Part shown: in pieces, positions 24,083 to 35,429 of the stretch
Position numbering within the stretch: the first letter of the stretch is position 1
Layout of the letters: each line of letters begins with the position of its first letter
Assembly (NCBI RefSeq): GCF_001540865.1
Contig: NC_033633.1
Location: 11,692,917 to 11,756,916, forward strand
DNA length: 64,000 nucleotides
Direction of reading: 5' to 3'
Source of the DNA: Ananas comosus
Lineage: Eukaryota > Streptophyta > Magnoliopsida > Poales > Bromeliaceae
The notes under the pieces: generated by a model
What the model was told of the DNA's origin: nothing
Databases searched by the model: none
What the model saw: the letters and a program-made list of their open reading frames with translations, nothing else
Position numbers and translations under genes: made by a program

Positions 24083-24261
24083 ACGTTTATTAATCGAAGG
24101 AGCTTTGGTCGGTTTTATCACAAAAGGCCGGGTCTTGGACAAAGTCCTGGGAATCGCCCATGTTTAAGACCATACTCGCGCGTTTCTCCACAAAACCAGT
24201 GGAGGTCACAACGGACGATGCCATATCTCGTTGGAGCATCGTACCCAGCGACGAGATACGT

Positions 24262-24471
24262 ACCTCCGTTCTTGTCGTTTTTAAGATATCAACCACCGAT
24301 CTTGCAGCCTTCAGGGTATCGGACTTCGTTCTTGCAGCTTTCAGGGTACAAGACTCCGGTTTTGCAGCCTTTCGAGTACTAGACTCCGTTCTTGCAGTCT
24401 TCAGGGTAACAGACTTCGGTCTTGCAGCCTTCCAGGTACCAAACTTCGGTCTTACAGCCTTCTGGGTACCA
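24262..24471. repeat. Seven tandem 30-bp units (right arm array, inverted)
   Basis: The inverted counterpart of the left array, again seven exact 30-bp units (typical unit GACTCCGTTCTTGCAGTCTT then CAGGGTAACA). Unit number is the same in both arms, so the array probably pre-dates the inverted duplication. Confidence 0.9.
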
Positions 24472-24957
24472 GCCTCTGCTTTCACTGTCGATATGAGTAG
24501 AAGCACTTTTTAGGCAATAAGTATCTACATAAGCACCTACATAAGCACCGAAGGATCATTTGACTGTCGCCGTTCTTCTGTCGGTCCATAGCCCAACTCG
24601 GACTGCTCTATTTGCTTTTTTTGCAGCGACGATGGCCTTTGATGTTGTCGCTTCATGTAGATTTGTTAAGAATACAAATTTATTTCCTTCAACAAATGTC
24701 GATTGCAGATCGACATGATTTCGTAGGTCCTCGTCCCTCTCCATTGCGTACCACAGTCACTGGATCAGTTTATTTTTTTGGTGTTCGGAGAAGGTCGCTC
24801 ATCGCCATTGTGGAAGAGAGGGTGAAAAAAAGAGAAGAAAAGAGAGGAAGGGAAGAGACCGACGAGGGTGACGAAATTGAAAAAAAGAGAGAAATATCTT
24901 GGATTTTGCGCCATATAGTTATATATATATATTTTTCATTTAGCACACTTTGTTATG

Positions 24958-25050
24958 TGATAAACCCTAAAGCCTAAACCCTGGTTTAGTGTTTATTTAG
25001 GGTTTTAGGTTTTAGGGTTATGGGTTTAGGGTTTAGGGTTTCAGGGTTCA
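24958..25050. repeat. Interstitial telomere-like repeats
   Basis: Degenerate CCCTAAA / TTTAGGG units on both strands (AAACCCTAAAGCCTAAACCC, then TTTAGGGTTTAGGGTTTCAG). They are too short and irregular to be a telomere. They may be a leader remnant or a repair scar. Confidence 0.7.
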
Positions 25051-25170
25051 GTTATTTTCGCAGCATCCATAAATTCCATGGTCAGAAGTCTAGCGGTACT
25101 AAGATCCTATAATATCTTGTGGCGGCATATGGTTATGCACAACGATATTGAGGAGATTAATCTCGCTATA

Positions 25171-25218
25171 GTGCCCGTTTTGGTTGAGGTGTTAAGGGGG
25201 GGGGGTAAGGAGTTACCC

Positions 25219-25249
<31 letters not shown>

Positions 25250-25945
25250 TCCCTTTAACCCCAAAATAAGAATTTTTAGGTGGGTTAGCTAACCCCATCC
25301 CAACATAGGAATAGGGGTGGGATTAAATTAATTCACCCTATTTATTTTTATAATATATAAATTTTAAATTTTAAATTTTAAATTTTTAAAATTTATAATT
25401 TTAAATATTAAAATTAATATTTATTTTTTAAAATTAAAAAATTGAAATGTGAAATTTAAAATTATTATTTTTAATTATTTAAATTTTAAATTTGATATTT
25501 TATATTTGTAACTTTAAGTTTTTAAATTTGGGATTTAAAAATATATTTTTTAATTTTGAGTTTTGAATTTTAAATTTTAAATTATTATTTTAAATTATTT
25601 AAAATATAAATTTGACATTCTATATTTGTAACTTTAAATTTTTAAATTTAAAATTTAAAAATATTGATTTTAATTTTAAATTTTAAATTTTAAATTATAA
25701 TTTTTAATTATTTAAATTTTAAATATAAATTCAAATATAATAATTAGGACAATATTATTATTTTCTATTTATAATTATTCACTATTTTTTTTATTTCACT
25801 TACTTTAATCAAACACTATTTTGCGTATATGTGGACTAAACTTAATTCTCAATCAAACACAAAATTACTAACCCACTTTAATCTTGAACTTAATCTTATC
25901 CTTGGAATAATTAGTTCTTACTTAACTCCGAACCAAACGAAGCTC
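25171..25945. mobile_element. Tourist-like MITE, copy 3, with a 30-bp C homopolymer
   Basis: The right end is CCAAACGAAGCTC followed by TAA; the left end GTGCCCGTTTTGG is more diverged. The interior is AT-rich with AAATTT blocks, as in the sibling copies. Near the left end a run of ten G (25196-25205) precedes a run of 30 C (25220-25249), an expanded version of the GGTGGGAAC-type hairpin. Non-coding; proline- and glycine-repeat frames over the run are artefacts. Confidence 0.7.
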
Positions 25946-28900
25946 TAAAGTTTTCCAAACATTTCTCACTGTTCCTAGCCTCAAACAAGAAATTTAATTC
26001 TTGACAACCATGACAGCAACTGATCAAAATTATTTCCATAGTGCCCCATGGTACTTGATAAGATCATGAGCTGCATTTTTCAGAGATAATAGAACAGACA
26101 ACTAGTTGATGAAAAATGGGTAGGAAAATAGAGATGAATAATATATCCATACAACAAAATTTTTAAAAACTGAGTTCACAAAAAAAACAGTTTCTATTGT
26201 AAATAACTCAAAATCGATCCATGCATGACTGCAACAAGGCAAATGGGCTTGTTCATCATTTTAAAAATGCCCATGGCATGCCTATGACTCTTTGAAATAG
26301 GAAGGAAGTTCATGGCAATGCTCACCACAAATCCAAATGGATGAGGGAAGAGAAGTGCTTGAGATCTGAAGCGAAAAGTAAACTACATGCTTGCATATTT
26401 TAATAGAAATATAGCATATTGCATAAATAAGTACATAAGCAACAAATACAAATCTTAGCTTATCGTAAAAGAGGTATGTCTATGATAAACTGAAATCAAC
26501 GAATAAATCAAAGCAGAAATGACATACATATTCTATACATGCTAGACATATGAAAAGGTCTTGCAAGAAGCTAATTCCAATCTGTGCAGCACAACATCTT
26601 CCTGCCACAATGAGCAAAATGATCCATACCGTCCCCAATAAAAGGCAATAAAGAAAACATAACAGCTACCATTGGTGTGGTTTTATTCCTGACTATCACA
26701 ATTGAAAGGAAAAGGAATACATCTAAGAAAATGGATGTCATGCCTTAAAGGAGAGTTAAAAGGCGCATTTGGCATTCTACTTGAGTCATTTGGCTAAGAC
26801 GGGTGGAAAGATTGGCACATGCCACACCATGATACAAGAATCATACAGAAAACTGCCTTTTTCAGAATATAATAGACACACCTTTGGTGCGCTTTCACAA
26901 ACTTCATCAACCAACCACCCGCACATTAAAACACAATTTTCATTTCCAGGGAAGCTTTATAAAAGAATATAAAGATATACATATAAGCAAAGATTTAAGT
27001 GCCGTAGTACGAGATCGTATCGAAAACTTGCTGACATAGTATAGCACAACGTGTGCCGGAGGAGTAAAATCAATTATCTCATAGGTGAAATATCAAAAGC
27101 CTAATGGTTAATGATCGGAGATTGGCCTAATCCGACCCATTAAGGCAAAATGATCCAATAACAGCTCACAAATCTAAGATGGTACTGCTTTGTAAATAAA
27201 ACGGGCTTTAACGGGCCGACTCAGGGCCCACTACTGTTCTTTTTACACATTGTTTTCTCTCCGTGCCATTTTTACTGGGCTTTCCATTTATGGTAAAGTC
27301 GAAATTTGCAACTCTCGTGAAGTGCCCAGAATGGAAAGTTTCAGTTTCTCACTACTGGGGCCGGCAATATATACTGGTCACAAATTTTTTTTCCCTTCTC
27401 TTTCTTTTTTTTTTTTTTTTTTTTCTATTCCCGAGTAATAATGAAAAGAGATAATTGCTTAATTTTGAGGTAGCAATATCAAAATGGGAAGATTCACCAC
27501 AAATTTTCTTTTCTTTTTTTTTCTTTTTAATTAGATTGAGTAAACTTTTAAAATTTTGATATTATAATGTTACTCTAATAGTGTATTTAAATTTTATCTA
27601 AATAGCTTTTTTGATGTAATTTAATAACATTTCTTTGTGCCTTTTATTAATTGGGAGTTGAGACATTAGAAAGTGCTGAACTCATCAAGGATGAAATTTA
27701 CTTAAATACAATGAAAAAAGAAGGTTCTTGCAAATGTAATGGTATTACTTGCTATTTAGTTGTAATTCCCTTAATAATTCAACTTAATCACATGAACTCG
27801 TAAATAAATTTATCAAATTGAGACTCGAATCATACACTAACTTGAATAACTGAACCAAATAACTGAACCAAATGGACCCTGATACTTGATTGCACCACTA
27901 AGAAAACAAATGCAAAGCAAAATTACAACTATTTCATCTTTGGTGATGCGGAGCAAAACATGACAGAAAAAACAAACATTACCAAACAGCGCAAATTAAT
28001 GGCACAGGCAGAACACAACGTCTACTTTGATACCCTTTAACATACGTTTATCAAATAAGTAACTGCTATTAAAAAAAGGGCCTTGGAAGTATATATAGAA
28101 GAATCAATAGTGAAGACGATATATTCAAACTGTCACAAGTTCGAGTGACCTTAATTGATCAACGAGATCAAGTAGAACCAACATGCATAGAAAGCAGCAT
28201 TAATCCCACTACGAGTGATAATGATATAGATATCCACATGCTCCGAGGCATCGCTCAGAATTTCTTGGAACTCATCCGGGATGAAATTTAGTTAAATACA
28301 ATGAAAAGAGAAGGTTCTTGCATATAATTAAGATCCTGGAATGCATAGCTATTTCTTTGTTCTATTCTTAGGATAGGATCCAATCATCCAACTGACAGAA
28401 GAACCACGAAAAAAAATATGCAAACAAATATATTTCAGCTTTATTCCTACAGGCTAGCAGACACGCTGCAGCTTAGCATCTGAAAAGAGTCTTCTGATCA
28501 TTTTTTTTCATAACTAAAATGTGGCCATGTGCAACAGCACAATAACACGAGTGAGTGCAAATTCATGTGAGATACGAATAGCCAAGACTAAGTGACCAAA
28601 AAAAAAAAAAAAAAAATCACCACAAAACTGCCTCTTATTCACAAATCAGCCCATAGGTCACATAATGCCAATACAGTTGTCTAGTAACATATAAGAGTAC
28701 ATTCCAAAGACACAACAAGCCTACATTAAAATATCTAGCCACAAAGGGTCATGACAAATTTCAATTAAAAAGTAAATCTATTTAAATACATCAAAACCCA
28801 ATATATATTATAATAATTAGGGTGTTAGCATGATATAGCGGGAGGAACACGAAAAAATAAACAAAGATCACACAACAGGTGAAATATCAGTGACAATAGC

Positions 28901-30324
28901 ACCAAAAGCCAAAGTCCAAGCTTTTACAGGGCTTTGCAACTGCACTAAAACAGCAATAACAATATGATATAGTTGCAATCCTTTCCAATAGAAACAAAGA
29001 AAAGAAAAAAGAAGATTCTGTGATATTTAATGAGGGCAAAATGAAGAAACATGGTGCACAGAATCTATCCAACATTACCCACCAGAATGATTGCATTTTT
29101 TCGTGTAGTTTCTCCTAAGCAATATAAATCACTCATATGACTCTGCAAAACGCAAACTAAAAGCGGTTGAAGCGGGTCAAATTCCTCTCTTTTTCCAAGT
29201 CCTTTAATTGACAAACATAACCAAGCACAATGCACCAACTAAATAGCAAAAAGTAATACTATTACATTGGTTATAATATCCGCTAAACTCAAATTATGCG
29301 CTTGACTATTAAAACATACTAAGCACAGTGCTAATTCCCTTAATAATTCTTAGTCACACAAACTCATAAATAAATTTGTCAAATTGAGACTCGAATCATA
29401 CACTAACTCGAATAACTGAACAAAATGGACCCTAATACTTGATTGCACCACTAAAAAACAAATGCAGAGCAAAACTACAACTATTTCATCTTTGGTGTTG
29501 AAATATCTTTTGAAATTTTTTTTTGAAGCCAACATTTTGAGTAACTTGTGCCTTCCCTGACTACGGCTTTAAAATCTAGCGATACTCTTTTACCGGATTG
29601 AGGAACTTGGGTTTTTTTTTATATATATTTCTTGATCTTTTTGGTAAAGCTTAAGCTAATTTGTCTTTAGCAAAATTTGAACATTCCTTTGATAATTTCA
29701 GACTTTTCGGTAAGCTAGAAAAAACTAATTTGTCTTGAAATTTCATCTTCAAACTTAAAATTTAAATTCATAGACTGAATTAAAAACTCTAATACAAATT
29801 TAAATTCATAATCTGACAATAAATTTGATTCCAAATTAAACTCATAACTTGAACTCAAAATGAACAATTGATATCACAATTCATTCAAATTACATTCAAG
29901 ATAAATCCGAAAAGAATAAATTAAGAACACAAACTTAAACTGAATTTAATGTTCACTAAAAATATAAACTATAATTAGAATTTAGTTTCACAATCTTAAT
30001 TATCAATTAAAACTTGAATTTAAATTTGGATTCACAATAAATTAAATTTAAATTCACAATTCAAATTTAAACATTATGATTGAATTCAAAAACTCAACTA
30101 TAATTAGAATTTAGTTTCACATGTTTGGAATCTAATTTATATCTAGTATGATACTAACATTCTTAAAATGGCCACAGAATATCTCGCGCACATATGGCGA
30201 ATGCAGACAGAAGTTGTGCCATGCATCCCATCATACTAGCAAAATGAACTGAGTGGACAACATTATATGATTCAGCCCATTATAATGCATATATTCATTA
30301 AACGTATTGAAAGTTTAAATCTAA
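25946..30324. other. Gene-poor region with local direct duplications
   Basis: No gene. Several blocks occur two or three times in direct orientation. TTGATTGCACCACTAA/ACAACTATTTCATCTTTGGT are at about 27880 and 29440. GATGAAATTTACTTAAATAC and its variant are at about 27690 and 28280. AAAAGCGGTTGAAGCGGGTC and its variant are at about 29160 and 31200. Poly-T or poly-A runs lie at 27405-27424 and 28599-28616. The pattern suggests decayed copies of one larger repeat. Confidence 0.55.
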
Positions 30325-31019
30325 GGCTTCATTTGGTTCGGGAATTAGTAGGAACTAGTTTACCGGGGATAGGTACAAGTATGGATTTTTGTAAGATTAA
30401 GAGTATTTTTTTGTTTGGATGAAAATGTGAGTATAAGCTGAAACTAGAAAAATTGTGTTTGGATGGTTATTGGAAATAAGAGAAATAATTGATGGTTATA
30501 AATAGAAAATAATGATATTACCCCTATAATTGAATTTAAATTTTTAAATTTTAAACTTATAATTTTAAATTAAAAATTTTAACTTTTAAATTTTAAAATT
30601 TGAAATTAAAATTTAAAATTTAAATATCCAAATTTTTAATTTAAAATATCAAATTTTAAATTTAAGACCAAATTTAAATTTGAAATATATAAAATATCAA
30701 ATTTAAAATCTAAAAATTTATAATATCAGATTTAAATTTTAAACTTTAAAATTTACCATTTACAATTTACAATTTTAATTTGAAAATTACAAAATTTAAA
30801 TTTTAAATTTCAAAACAAAACACTCTCTCTCTCTCTCAGTGGATGCCAAGCTTGTTCCCACTCGGGGTGGGAACTATTGTTCCCACCCCTTACCGGGTTA
30901 TACCAGATATATCCTGATAAGGTGGGAACAATAGTTCCCACCTCACCAAATTTTTGTTTGAGTATAAAGGGGGGGATAACCCCCTTATCCCCCCCTTTAT
31001 ACCCGATCCAAACGGGATC
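30325..31019. mobile_element. Tourist-like (PIF/Harbinger) MITE, copy 2
   Basis: A 695-bp element with ends GGCTTCATTTGGTTCGGG and (reverse complement) GATCCCGTTTGGATCGGG. TAA on both sides (30322-30324, 31020-31022) is the 3-bp target duplication expected for PIF/Harbinger elements. It shares GGGATAGGTACAAGTATGG and the AT-rich core with copy 1. A (CT)n tract and a GTTCCCACC hairpin sit near the right end. Confidence 0.85.
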
Positions 31020-31345
31020 TAAGAGAATTGGAATAGATTAATAGAGCGAGTAAACCTAAAGAAAAGAACATGCTAACAGATACATCCACAAACCAGTTTC
31101 AACAGATACAGGTAAAATTAACTTTAGGGACTCAAAACTCATATCAAATAAGCAGAGGCGACATGATCAAAGGAATAGTGTCTGTGCAAAACGCAAACCA
31201 AAAGCGGTTGAAGAGGGTCAAGTTCCTCTCTTTTTCCATGTCTTTTAATTGAAAAATATAACCAAGCACAATGCACCAACTAAATAGCAAGTAATACCAT
31301 TACATTGTTTAAAATATCCACTAAACTGAAATTATGAGTTTGACT

Positions 31346-32787
31346 TAAAGCTGTCCAAAATATCCGATATATACCATACCCGACCCGGACCTTACCCGGA
31401 CCCTATCCGGACCCGAACCGGACCCGATAAAAAATGGATAGTATACGTGTAAAAAAAAAAACCCATTAAAGTTTCGGATATGGGTTCGGATATTTCATAC
31501 CCATACCTGATTTGGACCCGACCCGAACCCAACTTTTAAATGGATAGGGTCCAGAATAGTTTTTAAATTCGGACCCGGACCCGAACCCGGACCCGATGAA
31601 ATATTTGATAGTAAATAAAAAAATTGTGAACTTTTAAAGTTGAGGGATCAATTTTGATAGTAAATAAAAAAATTGTGGTACAAGTGAGTTTTTTTTTTTA
31701 AATCCCTTCTCCAATCATAGTCGACAATCTTTTTTTTTTAATGAATATTCTATCTAGTAAATTTTCTGATTCATCATTATTTTTTTTCCTTTTTTTTTTG
31801 AATGTTAGTATATAATATTAGTAATTACTACAACTTATATTCTCTTTATCTATAATATGGTATCATAATTTTTTAATTTTTGTATGTTTACATATAAAAT
31901 TATTTTGAAGTTTATACTTTTAATCAGTAAATACAATGGCCGAAACAAATTTTGCCAAACAATTTAATAAAGTCTATAAAAATATATATATACCGGTACC
32001 CGTACCCGACCCGTATCCGGTTTTGAACGGGTAGTATACAGATAGTCACTACCCAGACCCGCTCAAATAGACCCGATGGGTATATTAGTAACTTAAGTAT
32101 CCAGATNCTTTTCTTTTTTCTAATTTTTTTACTCTTTGTTTTTAACTCTTTATTTTTTTTGTTTTATTTTCGCCTAAGAGTTTTTTATGAAACAATATTT
32201 TCATCGTCGTCATCATTAGCGATATTAATCCTTTACAGGTGTGGTACAAGTGAGTTTTTTTTCCAAATCACTTCTCTAATCATAGTCGACAATCTAGTTT
32301 TTTTTAATGAATATTCTATTTAGTAAATTTTCTAATTCATCTTTATTTTTTTTCTTTTTTTTTGAATGTTAGTATATAATATTAGTAATTACTACAACTT
32401 ATATTCTCTTTATCTATAATATGGTATCATAATTTTTTAATTTTTGTATGTTTACATATAAAATTATTTTGAATTTTAGACTTTTAATCAGTAAATACAA
32501 TGGCCGAAACAAATTTTGCCAAACAATTTAATAAAGTCTATAAAAATATATATATACCGGTACCCGTACCCGACCCGTATCCGGTTTTGAACGGGTAGTA
32601 TACAGATAGTCACTACCCAGACCCGCTCAAATAGACCCGATGGGTATATTAGTAACTTAAGTATCCAGATCCGGACCCGACCCGAAGTAAAATAGGTAGG
32701 GTTTTTTTTTTTTCTAACCATTTCTTTTTAAGGTACGAATACAGTATATCTAGTACCCGGACTCGACCCGGTCCACGGACACCTTTA
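31346..32787. mobile_element. Non-autonomous hAT element with subterminal ACCCGACCCGGAC repeats
   Basis: Terminal inverted repeats of 11 bp (TAAAGCTGTCC, reverse complement of right end TAAAGGTGTCC). The 8-bp duplication GTTTGACT is perfect on both sides (31338-31345, 32788-32795), the hallmark of hAT elements. Both ends carry many ACCCGACCCGGAC-type subterminal motifs, as hAT transposase-binding regions do. The interior has a direct duplication of about 430 bp with a period of about 565 bp. No transposase frame is present. It inserted into a block that survives uninterrupted near 29280-29320. Confidence 0.9.
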
Positions 32788-33429
32788 GTTTGACTATTAA
32801 GACATACTAAGCACAGTTGTAATTCCCTTAATAATTCAACTTACTCACATGAACTCATAAATTACATTCAAGATAAATCCGGAAAAAAATAAATTAAGAA
32901 CACNAATGAAGTATTAACCCTAAGTGAATTTACATACGCGAACTCAGGCGTTTGAGCGCTCACTCGATTAAGTTGTCGAAAAAAACAGAATAAAATTTTT
33001 TTAAAAAAAAATTATGAATAAAAACTTGAACTTATCAACAATTAATGTTATGGACTTATATAAACCACACACGTGTGCTTCATGAAGACAATTTATGAAT
33101 GAGCGTCTTGTGAAGTGACTTTTTAATTTATGAGTTTTCATTTGATAATAACTTTCAATTAATTAACAGTGTCATTCTTACTGTCTGATCAATGCAGATA
33201 AGTCAAATTTAATATATGCATGTAAGAGTTAATTTCAACAGACATATGTACGAAGGGACACACCATAAAGTTGTATTTTTTTGTGTCTAAGCTAAAAATT
33301 ACATTCTTTCACATTCACTCAATAAGAGTTACCCTTTGATTAAGATCATATCCGTTCACTAGGAGTTAAAGAAAGACAACTTTTATAGGATCATATCCGT
33401 TCATACCGTCCATTTTAAAAAATTTAAGG

Positions 33430-33806
33430 GCTAAGATTTAATATCAACTGCTACAAATAAAGATTCTATAAAAAATAGTGATATAGCACTAAAATTTTCG
33501 AAATTAGATATATTGATCCTATTGTAGATAGTATATAAAGAATTTTGTATCAAAATTTCATTTTATTTGAATACTTCTACACCGTCAAACTTGAAAACGA
33601 CAGATATCAACCATTAAAAATTATTGATTTTGAACCCTTTCGATCACTAAGTAAATGATATCAAAAAATAACAAAAATTATTTTCTAGAAACTTATAATA
33701 CGCTAGATAAAGTCTAACGGAGCCGATCGTCGATTCGAAAATTCTATCATAAAAAATGACACAGGAGCACGGAAGCCTATGTGCTTTTAAGAGCACAAAA
33801 GTCCTG
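33430..33806. mobile_element. Partial MITE of the GGCTACTATAC-type family
   Basis: The right-arm hallmark TCTAACGGAGCCGATCGTCG and AAGTAAATGATATCAAAAAA match copy a in HOS1 intron 9, while the left terminal repeat was not found. It ends in a (CT)n/(TA)n tract (33807-33845). Probably a truncated relic. Confidence 0.5.
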
Positions 33807-33845
<39 letters not shown>

Positions 33846-33846
<1 letters not shown>

Positions 33847-35420
33847 TACTTTTTTACACATACAAATTTTTTTGAATAAATTAATTGTGTATGTTAAAAG
33901 AAAATTAAAAAAACTATATGAAATATGCAATTCGTATTACGTGCCAGTGCATGCGACGTTTAGAACGTTAAGCAACAAAAAAAAAACCTTTGAAAGGGTG
34001 AGATAAACATGAACGTATCAACAAGAAAAACATATTCCCTCTGTGTAAATGAGATAAACATGAACGTAGTAGTGGTGAATGACTAGCAAAATATGATTCG
34101 GATTCACAAAAAAGAAAAGATTAAAAAAAACCCTAAAAGAAAATCACTTTTAATTCATCTTTTCCAAAAAATATTCTAATTACCAATAAAGAGGAATTAG
34201 TTATCTACATGTTGGTACTTTTTCTCTCATGTTGTTAGGTTTGTGTAAGATCTAATGGTCCTATATAGTTTTTTCTTAAGATACAATATCCTATAATTGC
34301 TTAGGATGAGATACACAAGAGTTAGCCCTATCAACAATGATTATCTAATTAATAGGGTTGGTGACTAGAATTTGTTCTCCTCTTTCAAATTCCTGGAAGT
34401 TTTGAGAATAATTGAAAGTAAGAATCTTTAAAAAGAGAACTTATATATAGTTAAGTAACTACAGATACTTAAAAATAAAGCGTCGAACATAAAATATTGA
34501 TCTTAGCTCTATATGAAACGTAGGTTGTTTAATATGATATCTTATTATTTCATATAAAGGTTCAATGTCAATTCCACCGAAAGAGCCATTTGGAACCAAA
34601 TCGAGCAAATAATATTGAATAGCAAATCAAGTGGAAATAGTCTCTTCTTCGAAGTCCAAATGTAAGATGTGTATGTCAATCTCTACTTTGTAAGTTTGTA
34701 TAAAAAAAAAAAAAAAGGTGAAATTATTCAAATTTTAATTTTTTTTTTTAATTTTTTTCTGGTGCACGTAGCGAGCCGCAGCAAGAAGAAGTAGCATGAT
34801 AGTGATTTCATATATAATGAAACCGTTCGGGCCCATCAGATCTTAAGTACTAACAGCTGCCCAAAGAATCGGTGAGGCCCATAAGAATATGATGGGCCGT
34901 AAAATGAGTCGGAAATAATAAGATAATATTTTTTTGCTTTATTTTGTTGTCGTTGTTTGTTTTGATTGTAGTTTATTTAGCTGCATATATTGGTTGAGGA
35001 TTTGCTAAAATTTACATGCGTTCTGGTATCGAACTGTTAATATTATCAAAATCTAACAGTCTACTAAGCTGGAAAATATGTAAATTTGAAAATGAAATAA
35101 TTGCCTCAATTTAGCAAAAATTTCTAAACCCAGCTTTTCGAAGTAACCTTAATTTTGAAATAAAAGATCAAAAGTTATGAATGTAAATCAAAATAAAAAG
35201 TAGTTAAACAGGTGTTATTTCAATTTCAAAAACAGCATATTAGTTTGGGAATCTCTCTGATATTAAGCTCTTGTAATGATACTGGTTTCGGCTAGTATCA
35301 ATTTAGGTCTTGGTACAAATCAATAAAAATATTAGCCCAATCATAAAATTTAATTTTACATAAAAACAACTCAAAACATTTCACCAAAGCAAAATTGCAT
35401 TAATTGCTCACATTCTCCTA
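33846..35420. other. Intergenic, AT-rich
   Basis: No gene or complete element recognised. Poly-A/T stretches near 34708-34760. A MITE fragment may be present but could not be delimited. Confidence 0.5.
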
Positions 35421-35429
35421 CTAAAACAC

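Larger units (their letters stand above)
23020..24870. mobile_element. Foldback-type palindromic element with internal 30-bp tandem arrays
   Basis: Left arm about 23020-23712, right arm about 24083-24870, in inverted orientation and separated by about 370 bp. The arms match over GTGGTACGCAATGGAGAG, GAGCAGTCCGAGTTGGGCTA, the tandem arrays and the inner end TTATTAATCGAAGGAGC. In the inner 183 bp I counted about 30 mismatches (84% identity). The structure, long inverted repeats containing short tandem repeats, resembles foldback elements. No transposase and no certain target duplication were found. The superfamily is unassigned. Confidence 0.75.

Noticed and set aside
24958..25050. True telomere or subtelomere
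   Set aside because: Fewer than a dozen degenerate units on mixed strands inside ordinary sequence.
25078..25298. Proline- and glycine-repeat proteins
   Set aside because: Produced only by translating the C30/G10 homopolymers in a MITE.
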